DNA of 64,000 nt from Candidatus Iainarchaeum sp. (GCA_016187745.1 JACPJC010000006.1:115682-179681); one strand, 5' to 3'. Positions 51,017 through 58,964 are shown, counted from the first letter of the stretch. Numbers and translations are program-made. Notes: generated by a model from the sequence alone, not told the origin.

Positions 51017-51045
51017 TTTGCGCGGATTGCCAATAAAACACACCA

Positions 51046-51324
51046 TCATTGCTCACTGTACCAATTTTCATACTGCTTATGATTTCCGACAAAGTGTATG
51101 TGTTTTGTTCTTGTTTCTTCTTCCCGCATAAATGCGATTCTGTACTGCCCCACCTCTTCCACCTGATAACTTGAAGAATGCAATCCTCTTGCAGCCAATG
51201 GCTGCTTCATTTTTTCGATTTTTTTAATAATCTGCTGCCTGATTGGTTTGTCAAATTTTCTGAAGTGCATATCCCATCCCGGCTTGAACTTAAGTTTCCA
51301 TTGCGTCAGGTTCAATGGGCTCAC
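51046..51324 (-). CDS. RelE-like toxin
   Basis: 92 residues from a GTG at 51324 that overlaps the antitoxin stop (GTGA). The pattern WKLKFKPGWDMHFRKFDKPI, KKIEKMKQPLAARGL, GQYRIAFMREEETRTKHIHF, VGNHKQYENW is the RelE/ParE fold, with basic residues in the third strand and a terminal Tyr as in mRNA-cutting RelE. Convergent with the pilus operon, ending 30 bases from its last gene. Confidence 0.82.
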   Translation of the reverse strand: MSPLNLTQWKLKFKPGWDMHFRKFDKPIRQQIIKKIEKMKQPLAARGLHSSSYQVEEVGQYRIAFMREEETRTKHIHFVGNHKQYENWYSEQ

Positions 51325-51569
51325 CTGTACTTTGCCAGTGCTTGCTCTTCCGAGAGATATTTTGTGCCCTTGTTTTTCATTTCTGCTTCTTCTTTTTTAA
51401 TTCTACGCTCCACTAATTCCAGTTCAATGTCCTTAATCAGGTTATACTCCTTGTTCAATGCAAAAATGCCCATCCTCAATGCATCTGTCTTAGACCTTGC
51501 TAGGCCAAATTCTACAGCCTTTTCCAGAATCAATTCTGCAATTCCGCTAAATGCGAGTGTCGTCCTCAT
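51321..51569 (-). CDS. Antitoxin partner of the RelE-like toxin
   Basis: 82 residues. The N-terminal part (TTLAFSGIAELILEKAVEFG) and RSKTDALRMGIFALNKEY form a short DNA-binding-like segment of ribbon-helix-helix type, followed by an extended Glu/Lys-rich helix (ELVERRIKKEEAEMKNKG) that would wrap the toxin. GGAGGG lies six bases before the ATG. Upstream it has paired ATGCAT boxes. Confidence 0.72.
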   Translation of the reverse strand: MRTTLAFSGIAELILEKAVEFGLARSKTDALRMGIFALNKEYNLIKDIELELVERRIKKEEAEMKNKGTKYLSEEQALAKYR

Positions 51570-51581
51570 AATTAACCCTCC

Positions 51582-51602
51582 AATTATGCATTAATTATGC
51601 AT
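51582..51602 (-). promoter_or_regulatory. Paired ATGCAT operator-like boxes
   Basis: AATTATGCAT occurs at 51582-51591 and 51593-51602, 11 bases apart (one helical turn), each with palindrome ATGCAT. They lie between the Shine-Dalgarno site and a TATA-like stretch at 51611-51621 (TATATAAAAATAT). Probable site of antitoxin autoregulation. Confidence 0.5.
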
Positions 51603-51665
51603 CAAACACTATATAAAAATATGTTTGGCATTTGTGCATACCGCTATGCGGCAAATTGCGCATAT

Positions 51666-53435
51666 TCACGAATAGGTGATTACAACGCTGTTTATTGTTG
51701 GGGTTGAGGCTGCGGCATTCGTGTCCAGGAAGGCCCTGTACTGCGCCCATTGCTTATTGTCAAGGGCTGAATTTATTGCGCTGTTCTGCGTTGTGTAGTA
51801 GTCCCCTGCGCCTGTCGGGCCGAGCCATTGCGCGGAATTCAGGTCCTGCAGGGAATTCCCGGAACGCATCTGGAATTTCAATCCTGTTCCTGTTGGAAGC
51901 GAAGCATTCCAGGTTATTGTGCGCAAATCCCTTGGAGAGGCCAAATCAAACGGCGCTGAAGCAAAGGTGCCTGATGGGGAATAGGTTGGAACGTCCATAT
52001 GGATATTGTCAAGCCATATTTTGCTGTAGCCTCCCGAACAGGCATATGCGAAGAAATAAAGCTTAAGCGTGCTTCCAAGGGTTATGCCTGTGGGATTTCC
52101 CTGATAGTCAAATGCGGGATTCAGTGAAACTGAATTGAAAGAAGGAAAATCAACATCCTGCTGCCTGTAGAGAAGCGAGCTCCCTGCCTGAACATAAATT
52201 GAGCCGTTCGCATTGTTGTCTGCCTTTATGTCAAATGTAATGCTGCCTGTTATTTCCTTGTCCATGCTTGCAATGCTCCCCGCGCAGTGGCTTTGCGGCG
52301 TGCAGCAGTTTGTGTACAAATACAAAGAGCCCAGGGGATTGCCCTGCGCGTTCTCATAAGCGCATGCATGCTGGGGGGCATAGCCATCGTAAATGTAATT
52401 GCAGCTGCTTGCCCAGTAATTATTGAAATCCGCAGTGGAACTGAAGTCCCCTCCCGGAAGCGCTATTGAAACAGGGGATGAGGCTGAAAGCTTAAGCGAA
52501 TTGCCCTGGATCTGCATATTCTGCAGGGTTCCTGAATTGAATTCCGCATAGGTGTCATCGCTTATGCTGAAGGCGCCCGCAGCCGGAGCCTGCTGCCCGG
52601 TCCCCTCTATTGAAATGTCATAAAGCACGGGGGTGTTGTTTGAATTGAATGTTGTAAGGTTTATCCTGTATTGTATGTATCTTCCATTTGGGGAGGTTAT
52701 TGCGCTTCCTGAGGGATTTGAATATGCCCCTGACCATGCGCTCCAGTTCACATTGTCATCTGAGGTGCGCGTTTGCAGGGTTATTGATGTTCCCTCCGAA
52801 AGCAGGGAATTCCATGAGGCCCTGCTCCAGCTGATTTTTTTATTCGCATCATATATGTTTGAGGTAAGCGTTCCGTATGCGGGATAGCTTGCAATCGTAA
52901 GAAGGCGCAGCTCCCCCGGAACTGCTGCATTCACATCGGCTGCGGAGCTGTAATCCCCTGAGCTCCAGTCGCTTGAAAGCCATATTGTAAGGGGCAGCAC
53001 TGCAACCTCGGAGGCGGTTCCCGTGCAGGTTATTTTTTCTATGTGCCTTGCATATTTTCCCCTCACATAGCTTACTGTGATTTCGCCTTTGTACTGTTCC
53101 CCTTTTTTTATGTTCGTCTGGCCGAAAATTATGAAATCATTCCCTGCGGCAACAACATCCGCGGAAGTTGCAGCAGTTCCCCCGAGCTCATCTGAAAAGG
53201 CCACTGAAATGCCCTTTATTGCGAGCCCTGTTCCGTTGGAGAGATAAAGCGCGAAATTGCCGTTTGAATCCATCGTATGATCGGCATAGCCCAACTTCTC
53301 ATAGCCGGTGCAGATTCCCGCAATTGGCGCGCGCAGAATCCCCATGAAAATCAGTACGCCTACAACTATCGCTATTACGACCAGTGCCCAGGAATAGGTC
53401 ATCATGTACTCTAGCGCTGCTTGCCCTTTTTCCAT
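51666..53435 (-). CDS. Pilin-headed surface protein with adhesin-like tail
   Basis: 589 residues if started at the ATG at 53435 (MEKG|QAALEYMMTYSW); an ATG at 53450 is also open. A TATA-like ATTTAAATGG at about 53457-53465 is about 26 bases from 53435. The head (CTGYEKLGYADHTMDSNGNF; SYVRGKYARHIEKITCTG) is shared with three other genes. Residues about 155-290 hold a repeated beta domain (SWNSLLSEGTSITLQTRTSD, NWSAWSGAYSNPSGSAIT) also present in the 7169 adhesin; the next part is a jelly-roll-like domain with SIYVQAGSSLLY and several cysteines. No LamG module. Confidence 0.85.
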   Translation of the reverse strand: MEKGQAALEYMMTYSWALVVIAIVVGVLIFMGILRAPIAGICTGYEKLGYADHTMDSNGNFALYLSNGTGLAIKGISVAFSDELGGTAATSADVVAAGNDFIIFGQTNIKKGEQYKGEITVSYVRGKYARHIEKITCTGTASEVAVLPLTIWLSSDWSSGDYSSAADVNAAVPGELRLLTIASYPAYGTLTSNIYDANKKISWSRASWNSLLSEGTSITLQTRTSDDNVNWSAWSGAYSNPSGSAITSPNGRYIQYRINLTTFNSNNTPVLYDISIEGTGQQAPAAGAFSISDDTYAEFNSGTLQNMQIQGNSLKLSASSPVSIALPGGDFSSTADFNNYWASSCNYIYDGYAPQHACAYENAQGNPLGSLYLYTNCCTPQSHCAGSIASMDKEITGSITFDIKADNNANGSIYVQAGSSLLYRQQDVDFPSFNSVSLNPAFDYQGNPTGITLGSTLKLYFFAYACSGGYSKIWLDNIHMDVPTYSPSGTFASAPFDLASPRDLRTITWNASLPTGTGLKFQMRSGNSLQDLNSAQWLGPTGAGDYYTTQNSAINSALDNKQWAQYRAFLDTNAAASTPTINSVVITYS

Positions 53436-53566
53436 TGACATGTTTGCCATTTAACCATTTAAATTAGACAAAGGATATTATTAATTCTTATTGTGGGGAT
53501 ATTGCGCAGGGGTTCCGCTAAAGGGGATTAAAATTAAAAGAAAAATAATAAAGAATTAGAAAATCA

Positions 53567-54013
53567 TTAAGGCGCTGTGCCAGTGCATGTTGCTGTTTCC
53601 GTGTGTGAGCCTTTGCCGCCCCTTATATAGGTTATTGTTGCGCTTCCTTGGTAGGTCTGGCCTGATGTTACGCCCGTGCTCGCGCATACGACATTGAAGT
53701 CCTTTGTCGCATTTACTGTTGCGCTTGCAGCGTCATTTACTGTGCAGGTTCCGCTGAAATCTCCTCCGGTTGTCGCAGCAACGCTTGTTATCTGCGCGCC
53801 TGTGCCGTTTGAGACATACAATGCGAATTTGCCTGTGTTGTCTATTGTGTGGTCTGCGTATGCGAGCTTGTCAAGGCCTGTGCAGGTTCCCGCGCTTGGC
53901 GCTTTCAGGATTCCCATGAAGATGAGCACTCCGATAACTATTGCTATTACAACAAGTGCCCAGCCGTATGTCATCAGGTATTCCAAAGCAGCCTGTCCTT
54001 TTTTGTTTAGCAT
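53567..54013 (-). CDS. Likely main pilin
   Basis: 148 residues: MLNKKG|QAALEYLMTYGW, hydrophobic helix, and only the common pilin head (CTGLDKLAYADHTIDNTGKF, GSATITYIRGGKGSHTETAT), with four cysteines. It is the short version of the head found on three larger surface proteins. A perfect AAGGAGG six bases before the ATG is the strongest ribosome site in the window, which fits a highly expressed subunit. The frame continues upstream to 54037, but the ribosome site fixes 54013. A T-rich stretch after the stop (plus strand 53521-53560, A-rich) would end the transcript. Confidence 0.9.
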   Translation of the reverse strand: MLNKKGQAALEYLMTYGWALVVIAIVIGVLIFMGILKAPSAGTCTGLDKLAYADHTIDNTGKFALYVSNGTGAQITSVAATTGGDFSGTCTVNDAASATVNATKDFNVVCASTGVTSGQTYQGSATITYIRGGKGSHTETATCTGTAP

Positions 54014-54019
54014 CTTTAT

Positions 54020-54026
54020 CCTCCTT
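54020..54026 (-). promoter_or_regulatory. Strong Shine-Dalgarno site of the main pilin
   Basis: AAGGAGG on the minus strand, six bases before the ATG at 54013. Unusual in a window where many genes look leaderless. A minus-strand TATA-like TTTATATA at about 54081-54090 implies a leader of some 45-50 bases. Confidence 0.7.
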
Positions 54027-54170
54027 TTAATTTGCATTAATTGTTTGGAAAATTGCCCGAATTGACATAAATAAATGCCCTTTCCCTATATAAATGTTTC
54101 TGATTTTGGTTTTGGGGCGCCCCTGCTTATGCCGCTCCGGAATTTCCAGGGATATAAAAATAACAAAGAA

Positions 54171-54209
54171 AAAGAATCAGGCAAGAATCCAAGGATTCAC
54201 TTGCCTGAT
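54171..54209 (-). terminator. Hairpin plus T-tract terminator overlapping the stop codon
   Basis: On the minus strand ATCAGGCAAG...CTTGCCTGAT (10 bp perfect) encloses AATCC/GGATT and is followed by TTCTTTTTCTTTG. The left arm is the last codons of the membrane-protein gene. It has the form of an intrinsic terminator, rare in such clean shape in archaea. Confidence 0.65.
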
Positions 54210-54547
54210 GCTATGTTATAGATGTCCTTCAGCGCCACTATTAGTGCTGCCGGCATTACGAACACTGCCACTTGGCCGACTATTGCTACCAGGTAGTTCC
54301 CTATGTATGGGATTGTTACCAGCCCGCCCGCAGTTATGCTCAGCGCCAATAGCGCTATCGCCGCAACAAGGAAGTTTGTAACTTGCTTGTCCTTAATGTT
54401 GAGCAACCCTACAATTAATCCGAGGATTACCAGCACCAAGGCGATTGTCCCTGCGTATGCCGCGACCTGCGATGCCGCTATGCCTGCTATAACTGCTATG
54501 ATAACACCGAGCAGAAACGCGTAGCCGCCTATCTTTTCAAGGTCCAT
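54197..54547 (-). CDS. Small four-helix membrane protein
   Basis: 116 residues, almost all membrane: AFLLGVIIAVIAGIAASQVA, AYAGTIALVLVILGLIVGLL, NFLVAAIALLALSITAGG, and YLVAIVGQVAVFVMPAALIV. Short connecting loops, one with NIKDKQ. A GGAGGT eight bases before the ATG suggests good expression. Similar small proteins are common in DPANN-type genomes but I know of no assigned role. It lies between the main pilin and the hairpin-rich gap. Confidence 0.75.
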   Translation of the reverse strand: MDLEKIGGYAFLLGVIIAVIAGIAASQVAAYAGTIALVLVILGLIVGLLNIKDKQVTNFLVAAIALLALSITAGGLVTIPYIGNYLVAIVGQVAVFVMPAALIVALKDIYNIASGK

Positions 54548-54836
54548 ATTCAGTACCTCCGTGTTCTTATATCCTTCAAACTCATATTTAAACCTTTGTG
54601 CTGAGCATAAGGATTTTCAAGGAAAAGGCGGAAAATTGTTCGGAAAGCGAAATGGGAAACAATAAAAGCATGCAAAGAAACAATTAATTCGGCAAGCGGG
54701 CAGGGGTTTCATGCAAATTCTTCGGAATTTGTAAGACTCTGATGTCTGCATTGCCAAAAAAAGAATGCCGGCGGGGCTACCTCTTTGTTCCTTCGGGAGC
54801 ATTTGGGCTTTGACGCCGGCGTTCCCTGACGCCGAA

Positions 54837-54930
54837 CCGCACCAAACCGCGGGAACCAAGGTTCCCCCAGTTTTCCATCAGAAACTACGTTTCCGATACC
54901 TTCCTTAGTTTTGAGGCTAATCCTGACCCC
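54837..54930 (-). repeat. Hairpin repeat copy B
   Basis: Minus-strand copy of the element at 44909-45004. Compared with copy A, the second palindrome is GGGAACCTTGGTTCCC in place of GGAAACCTTGGTTTCC: one base lost on each side, so the stem is preserved. The loss breaks the reading frame seen in copy A. Confidence 0.8.
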
Positions 54931-54955
54931 TCCTTTCAGTTTGAGGTTCCTCCTG

Positions 54956-55003
54956 CACAAAGTTTGAACACTTAGTTGGCAAACCTTGCGTTCAAACTTT
55001 GTG
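54956..55003. repeat. 14-bp perfect inverted repeat
   Basis: CACAAAGTTTGAAC (54956-54969) and GTTCAAACTTTGTG (54990-55003) with a 20-base loop. It lies 25 bases from repeat copy B and may be part of the same element or a separate structured site. Confidence 0.75.
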
Positions 55004-55063
55004 GATTCCCTTCCTTTCAGAAGCTCCAAATGAAGATTGTTTTCTTTTGGGGTAAGACCTAGA

Positions 55064-55088
55064 CCTTTTCTTTTTCCAAAAGAAAAGG
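55064..55088. terminator. 11-bp hairpin with A/T-rich arms
   Basis: CCTTTTCTTTT, loop TCC, AAAAGAAAAGG. It resembles a bidirectional terminator stem but lies upstream of a plus-strand gene with no gene reading into it from the left. Confidence 0.4.
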
Positions 55089-55133
55089 GATTGGTTGCGC
55101 AAGTGATTTAAAGGTGTTCGGATAATAATTATT

Positions 55134-55748
55134 ATGGAGAGGACAATGGGCGATGAAAAAGGCATGCGGGGGGGAATGAGCAAGAGATTGAAGGCGCTCA
55201 TAAGAAAGGAATTCACAAACCTGAAGGACGATTTTGTTGCGCTGCTTATTGTGGATGCTGAAAAATTCGCGGAAACAAACATAGAGCTTGTGAGAATACT
55301 CAAGCACGAGAATAAGCTCCCTGGAGTATACATAACTGGAAATGTGCCCTACAAAAACCTCAAGGACCATTTTGATTCGCACAAAGTGGATTTGAAGGAT
55401 TTAACTTTCATTGACATGGTTACGCAGATGTCCGGGGAGGAGGCGCAGAAAGAGGAGAACTGCGTATTTGTTGATTCGCCCGACAGCCTTACAGAACTGA
55501 GCGTAACGCTTGACAGGGCAATGGATAAAATAAAGGGCAGGGAGAAATTCCTTATACTTGATTCAGTAAGCACTTTGCTGATTTACAACAAGGATAGGGC
55601 TGTGGAGAAATTCACGCACTTCCTTGCGAACAATTTAAGGGAAACCCCGGGAACAAAGGGAATCCTGCTTGCTGTCCAGACCAATGAGAACAAGAACGCA
55701 TTGGAGATGCTTGCGCAGTTCTGCGACAAGGTTGTAAAGCTCGTGTAA
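55134..55748 (+). CDS. KaiC-like protein without Walker A
   Basis: 204 residues. The RecA/KaiC fold is visible in DDFVALLIVDAEKFAETNIE, LVRILKHENKLPGVYITGNV and the Walker-B-like REKFLILDSVSTLLIYN, with the C-terminal FCDKVVKL, but no GxxxxGK[T/S] is present. It should therefore not hydrolyse ATP by itself. The protein at 56516 is a close paralogue. The bona fide KaiC ATPase lies between them, so the three probably form one complex. TATA-like GATTTAAAGG at 55105-55114 supports a leaderless ATG. Confidence 0.78.
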   Translation: MERTMGDEKGMRGGMSKRLKALIRKEFTNLKDDFVALLIVDAEKFAETNIELVRILKHENKLPGVYITGNVPYKNLKDHFDSHKVDLKDLTFIDMVTQMSGEEAQKEENCVFVDSPDSLTELSVTLDRAMDKIKGREKFLILDSVSTLLIYNKDRAVEKFTHFLANNLRETPGTKGILLAVQTNENKNALEMLAQFCDKVVKLV

Positions 55749-55814
55749 CTGCCTATTTAATCCCCAAATCCCCAACCTTTTTATATTGGTGCTGAATAAT
55801 ATTTACTGATTGGA

Positions 55815-56513
55815 ATGGCGGCTGACCTTGAGCGAACTAAAACAGGGCTTGTGGGGCTGGACAAGCTGATAGGGGGCGGAATCCCGAAAGGAAACCTTGT
55901 TGTTATGTCAGGAGACCCGGGAAGCGGAAAAACGTGCCTGTGCCTGCAGTTCCTTTATGAGGGCGCGACAAAATTCAACGAGAATGGCGTTTTCATAAGC
56001 CTTGAGGAGGATGTGGAGGAGCTTGAGAAGTTCTCAACTCTCTTTGACTGGGATTTCAAGGAGTTGATTGCAAAAAAGAAAATAAAGATTGTAAACGTTG
56101 AGCTATATGATTTTGACAAGCTGCTGACAACAATTGAGGATACCGTCTCCTCAATCAACGCGGAAAGGCTTGTCATTGACCCCGGAGTTGTTTTCAGGCT
56201 CTATTTCAAGACAGAGCTTGAGGCAAGGAAAAGGATTCTTGGCCTTGGGAAAATGCTGAAAAGGATGAATGTTACAACAGTAATAACGAACGAGCTTTCA
56301 ATGGAGCGCGCAAAAAGCCTTTATGGGCTGGAGGAATATGTTGCGGACGGGGTAATACTCCTTTATCACACAAAGCTGGAGAACAGGTTTGTGAGGAGCA
56401 TAGGCATACTGAAGATGCGCGGAACCAAAATTTCCGAGAAGCTGCATCCGCTTGAAATAAGCAAGGAAGGGGTAAAAGTCCTCTCGGAGCAGGAGCTCTT
56501 CGAGGAGATATAA
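55815..56513 (+). CDS. KaiC-family ATPase
   Basis: 232 residues, one RecA-like domain. Walker A SGDPGSGKTCLCLQFL near residue 33, preceded by the KaiC/RadA opening TKTGLVGLDKLIGGGIPKG; acidic pair FISLEEDVEEL; Walker B ERLVIDPGVVFRLY; later SIGILKMRGTKISEKLHPLE, the KaiC-type closing strand. Comparable in length to ArlH, the archaellum regulator, but the context here is the two Walker-less relatives. TATA-like CTTTTTATATTG at about 55778-55788 fits the ATG at 55815. Confidence 0.9.
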   Translation: MAADLERTKTGLVGLDKLIGGGIPKGNLVVMSGDPGSGKTCLCLQFLYEGATKFNENGVFISLEEDVEELEKFSTLFDWDFKELIAKKKIKIVNVELYDFDKLLTTIEDTVSSINAERLVIDPGVVFRLYFKTELEARKRILGLGKMLKRMNVTTVITNELSMERAKSLYGLEEYVADGVILLYHTKLENRFVRSIGILKMRGTKISEKLHPLEISKEGVKVLSEQELFEEI

Positions 56514-56515
56514 TC

Positions 56516-57226
56516 ATGCCCAAAAAGAAGCAGCAGACAAAGGGCGAAGAGGAAGTTGAAAGGGCGATAAAGCTTGCAAAGCCCTCAGGCGAAATGGAAA
56601 CATACGGGGTCAGCAAGGAGATTTCTGACATTTTAAGCCCGAAGCACAGGATTGCATTGCAGCTGCAGGGCGAGCTTGATGGGAGCCTTGAAAGCTACAT
56701 GGTGCTGATGCTCATAAAGCCTGAGCTTTACACAACAACAAGCATAGAGCTTGTGAAATACTACACGCAGAATCTCAGGCTTCCGGGGATTTACCTCACG
56801 CTGAACAAGCCCTATGAGGATTTGGTTAAAAACCTTGAGGATGAGGGAATTGACACGGAAAAGATTTATTTCATTGACTGCATAAGCAAATTAACGGGAA
56901 GGCGGACGGAAGGATTGGGGAAGAACTGCATATTTGTTGATTCGCCGCAGGCGCTTGCGCAGATTACGACAGCGCTCCAGAAGCTTCTCAGCATCGGAAA
57001 TGAGGAGGAGCAGAGATTCATGATTTTTGATTCAATAAGCACGCTGCTTGTTTATTATGACAAGGAGCCCGTGGGGAAATTCACGCACTTCATGATAGGG
57101 ATGATAAGGAAATGGAAACTGAAGGGTGTGCTTCTCATGGTGGAAGAGGGCGACAAGAGGGGCGCAACAGAGATGATGAGCCTTTTCTGCGACAAGGTTG
57201 TCAATATCAACCATTCGGAGCTTTAG
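56516..57226 (+). CDS. KaiC-like protein without Walker A, second
   Basis: 236 residues, two bases after the KaiC stop. A Lys-rich 25-residue N-terminus, then a fold like the 55134 gene: ESYMVLMLIKPELYTTTSIE, LVKYYTQNLRLPGIYLTLNK, Walker-B-like QRFMIFDSISTLLVYYD, and LFCDKVVNI. Again no Walker A Lys. FIDCISKLTGRRTEGLGKNC corresponds to FIDMVTQMSGEEAQKEENC in the first. Likely structural partner of the KaiC ATPase. The stop overlaps the convergent coiled-coil gene's stop. Confidence 0.78.
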   Translation: MPKKKQQTKGEEEVERAIKLAKPSGEMETYGVSKEISDILSPKHRIALQLQGELDGSLESYMVLMLIKPELYTTTSIELVKYYTQNLRLPGIYLTLNKPYEDLVKNLEDEGIDTEKIYFIDCISKLTGRRTEGLGKNCIFVDSPQALAQITTALQKLLSIGNEEEQRFMIFDSISTLLVYYDKEPVGKFTHFMIGMIRKWKLKGVLLMVEEGDKRGATEMMSLFCDKVVNINHSEL

Positions 57227-58554
57227 GGTTTCTGCGCAATAACCCTGACATTCGCATTTGCCGCCTTTGAGGCAAGCCCGGAAAGATGCGAAAGCATTGC
57301 GGAAATTTCCTGCTCCTTTTTATTAAGCGAATTCTGCCCCCTTGCAAGCGCGGCATTCATTTCCTGTATGTTCCTTTCAATCCGCCTTGCACTTTCCTCT
57401 GCATCGGAAATGCGCCCCGCTATGCTGCTCTTCTGCAGCTCCTTTTCAGCGCTTGCTATCTGCTCATTAAGCCCGAGATATTCTTGGATTTCCTGCCAGA
57501 GTGAGGCGCTTTGCAGAAGCTCGGAAACCGCCAGGGATTTTTTTTCCTTTTCCCTGGCATCCTTGAAATCAATAAGGCCGGAGCCCATTGCCTGCTGCAC
57601 GGAGCTGAGAAGCGCCTTCAGAATTTTTGCTTCAGAATCCTCGGCAATTGCAAGAAGCGGATTCATGAGATATTGGCTAAGCGCATTCTCCTCCTGCTTG
57701 TCTGCAAGCGCGAATTGCCTGTTTGCGGAAAGGTTCTGCAATTTTCTCAAGGGTTTTTCAATCGGCGCGAACATCTGCAGTATTTTCTCCTTTAAGGCCT
57801 GCTTTTGCGAAAGAAGTTTTGCGCGCCCTTCCTGCAGCTCCTGCAGCTCCTCATAATCATCTGAAACCCTGAGCGCATTTGTGCTTTTTACCGCATCCTC
57901 CTTTCCGGATTCCAGGAGGGCAATCTCCTGCTCAATCTTGGGGAGGGAATCCTGAAGCGCCTTTTTTGCCGAAATTTCCGCCTCAATTTCACTGATTTTC
58001 TGCCTGATTTGCGGAATATACATAACGCCGCTTTCAGCAAAAATCTTCTGAATTTCAGAGAACTCCCCCGCAAGCGCATTTATCAGCTCCCCGATCTTTT
58101 TCACTTCCACCTGCAGGAGAATTCCTGTGTATGCGATGTTCTTCCCGAAGGCTGAAATCTCCGCCTGAAGGAGGGAGCTTGAATTATTGCAGTAATCGCT
58201 CAGCGCCCTGTAATCCTGTGTCTTTGGGGGCTCAAGCTTCTCAAGGAGAGTGCGCATCCCCCTCAGCATGCCCTGCTTGCTCGTATCAACTATTTTCCTT
58301 AATCTTTTATTCCCTTCCTCCGTGGAAATTTCCTTGCCTGAAATTTCATCCAGCTGGTTTTTGATTTCCTGCACCGTCCCCTTTATTTCCGCGAACTTGC
58401 CCATTATCTTCCTGTCAAATCCATTCCGCTGCGCGGATGTTTTCTCATCAATCCATTTCTCAAGGCCCTGAAAAGAAATTTCAACTGCCTTTTCCTCATG
58501 GAATTCGGCTTCCTTTGCGCCCCTCTTACCGAAAATTTTCCCGAAAAAGCCCAT
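57223..58554 (-). CDS. Coiled-coil protein, 443 residues
   Basis: N-terminus MGFFGKIFGKRG is amphipathic and could touch the membrane; then long heptad regions, chiefly residues about 35-80, 175-260 and 360-425 (EKELQKSSIAGRISDAEES; NEMNAALARGQ-like heptads). No Walker motifs, so it is not an SMC or Rad50 ATPase in spite of the helical content. Ends sharing four bases with the convergent KaiC-like gene. Similar cytoplasmic coiled-coil proteins occur in DPANN-type genomes; role unknown. Confidence 0.7.
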   Translation of the reverse strand: MGFFGKIFGKRGAKEAEFHEEKAVEISFQGLEKWIDEKTSAQRNGFDRKIMGKFAEIKGTVQEIKNQLDEISGKEISTEEGNKRLRKIVDTSKQGMLRGMRTLLEKLEPPKTQDYRALSDYCNNSSSLLQAEISAFGKNIAYTGILLQVEVKKIGELINALAGEFSEIQKIFAESGVMYIPQIRQKISEIEAEISAKKALQDSLPKIEQEIALLESGKEDAVKSTNALRVSDDYEELQELQEGRAKLLSQKQALKEKILQMFAPIEKPLRKLQNLSANRQFALADKQEENALSQYLMNPLLAIAEDSEAKILKALLSSVQQAMGSGLIDFKDAREKEKKSLAVSELLQSASLWQEIQEYLGLNEQIASAEKELQKSSIAGRISDAEESARRIERNIQEMNAALARGQNSLNKKEQEISAMLSHLSGLASKAANANVRVIAQKP

Positions 58555-58643
58555 TTTTGAACACCTTTATTATCTATGCTGGACAACCTTATAAACCATT
58601 TATGCCGGATTCCGCCCTGCAAAGGAAAAGCTTTTAAACTGTA

Positions 58644-58667
58644 GTTAATATTAACTTTAATATTAAA
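58644..58667 (+). promoter_or_regulatory. Two abutting 12-bp palindromes before the RHH gene
   Basis: GTTAATATTAAC (58644-58655) is followed directly by TTTAATATTAAA (58656-58667), both perfect palindromes. They lie just before the AAGGGGG ribosome site and the ATG at 58686. Ribbon-helix-helix proteins bind paired short palindromes, so this looks like an autoregulatory operator. Confidence 0.6.
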
Positions 58668-58685
58668 TTAAGGGGGTTTATTCAT

Positions 58686-58964
58686 ATGCGGCAGTATGTG
58701 ATGAATGTCGAGCCTGCTCTCATAAAGGAAGTTGATGAGATAATCAGGAAGGAGAAGCTCTACAGCTCAAGGAACGAATTCATAAGGGATGCGGTAAGAA
58801 GCAAGGTGATGGGCTTCAGGGTGCTTAAGATGCGCAGGCTTGCAAAGGAAATAAGGGAAAACGCAATAAAAAAAGGCTGGAATGGAGAATTCCCTTCGCA
58901 AGAAGAAAGGGATAAGTTTGTCAGGGACTTCCTTAAGGAAAAGGGTTTGCCTTCAATCCATTAA
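58686..58964 (+). CDS. Ribbon-helix-helix (CopG-type) regulator or antitoxin
   Basis: 92 residues. RQYVMNVEPALIKEVDEIIR forms the strand and first helix, and LYSSRNEFIRDAVRSKV the second helix, the classic RHH layout, followed by a basic/amphipathic C-terminal extension (EIRENAIKKGWNG). AAGGGGG precedes the ATG. Its partner is unclear: the convergent PIN gene is truncated and overlaps it by about 30 bases, so it may be a free regulator or a stranded antitoxin. Confidence 0.8.
   Translation: MRQYVMNVEPALIKEVDEIIRKEKLYSSRNEFIRDAVRSKVMGFRVLKMRRLAKEIRENAIKKGWNGEFPSQEERDKFVRDFLKEKGLPSIH

Larger units (their letters stand above)
54548..55133. other. 586-base gene-free, hairpin-rich stretch
   Basis: Contains repeat copy B (54837-54930), a GGCGT/ACGCC stem beside it (about 54813-54833), a 14-bp perfect inverted repeat (54956-55003) and an 11-bp hairpin (55064-55088). 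An open frame of 106 codons on the minus strand (54709-55029) is made from these repeats and is not a convincing gene. The right end has GATTTAAAGG about 20-29 bases before the next ATG. Confidence 0.65.

Noticed and set aside
54709..55029. 106-codon minus-strand ORF over the repeats
   Set aside because: Built from the repeat and inverted-repeat sequence; no start signals or composition of a gene.
57223..58554. SMC/Rad50-type ATPase
   Set aside because: Long coiled coils only; no Walker A or B motif.
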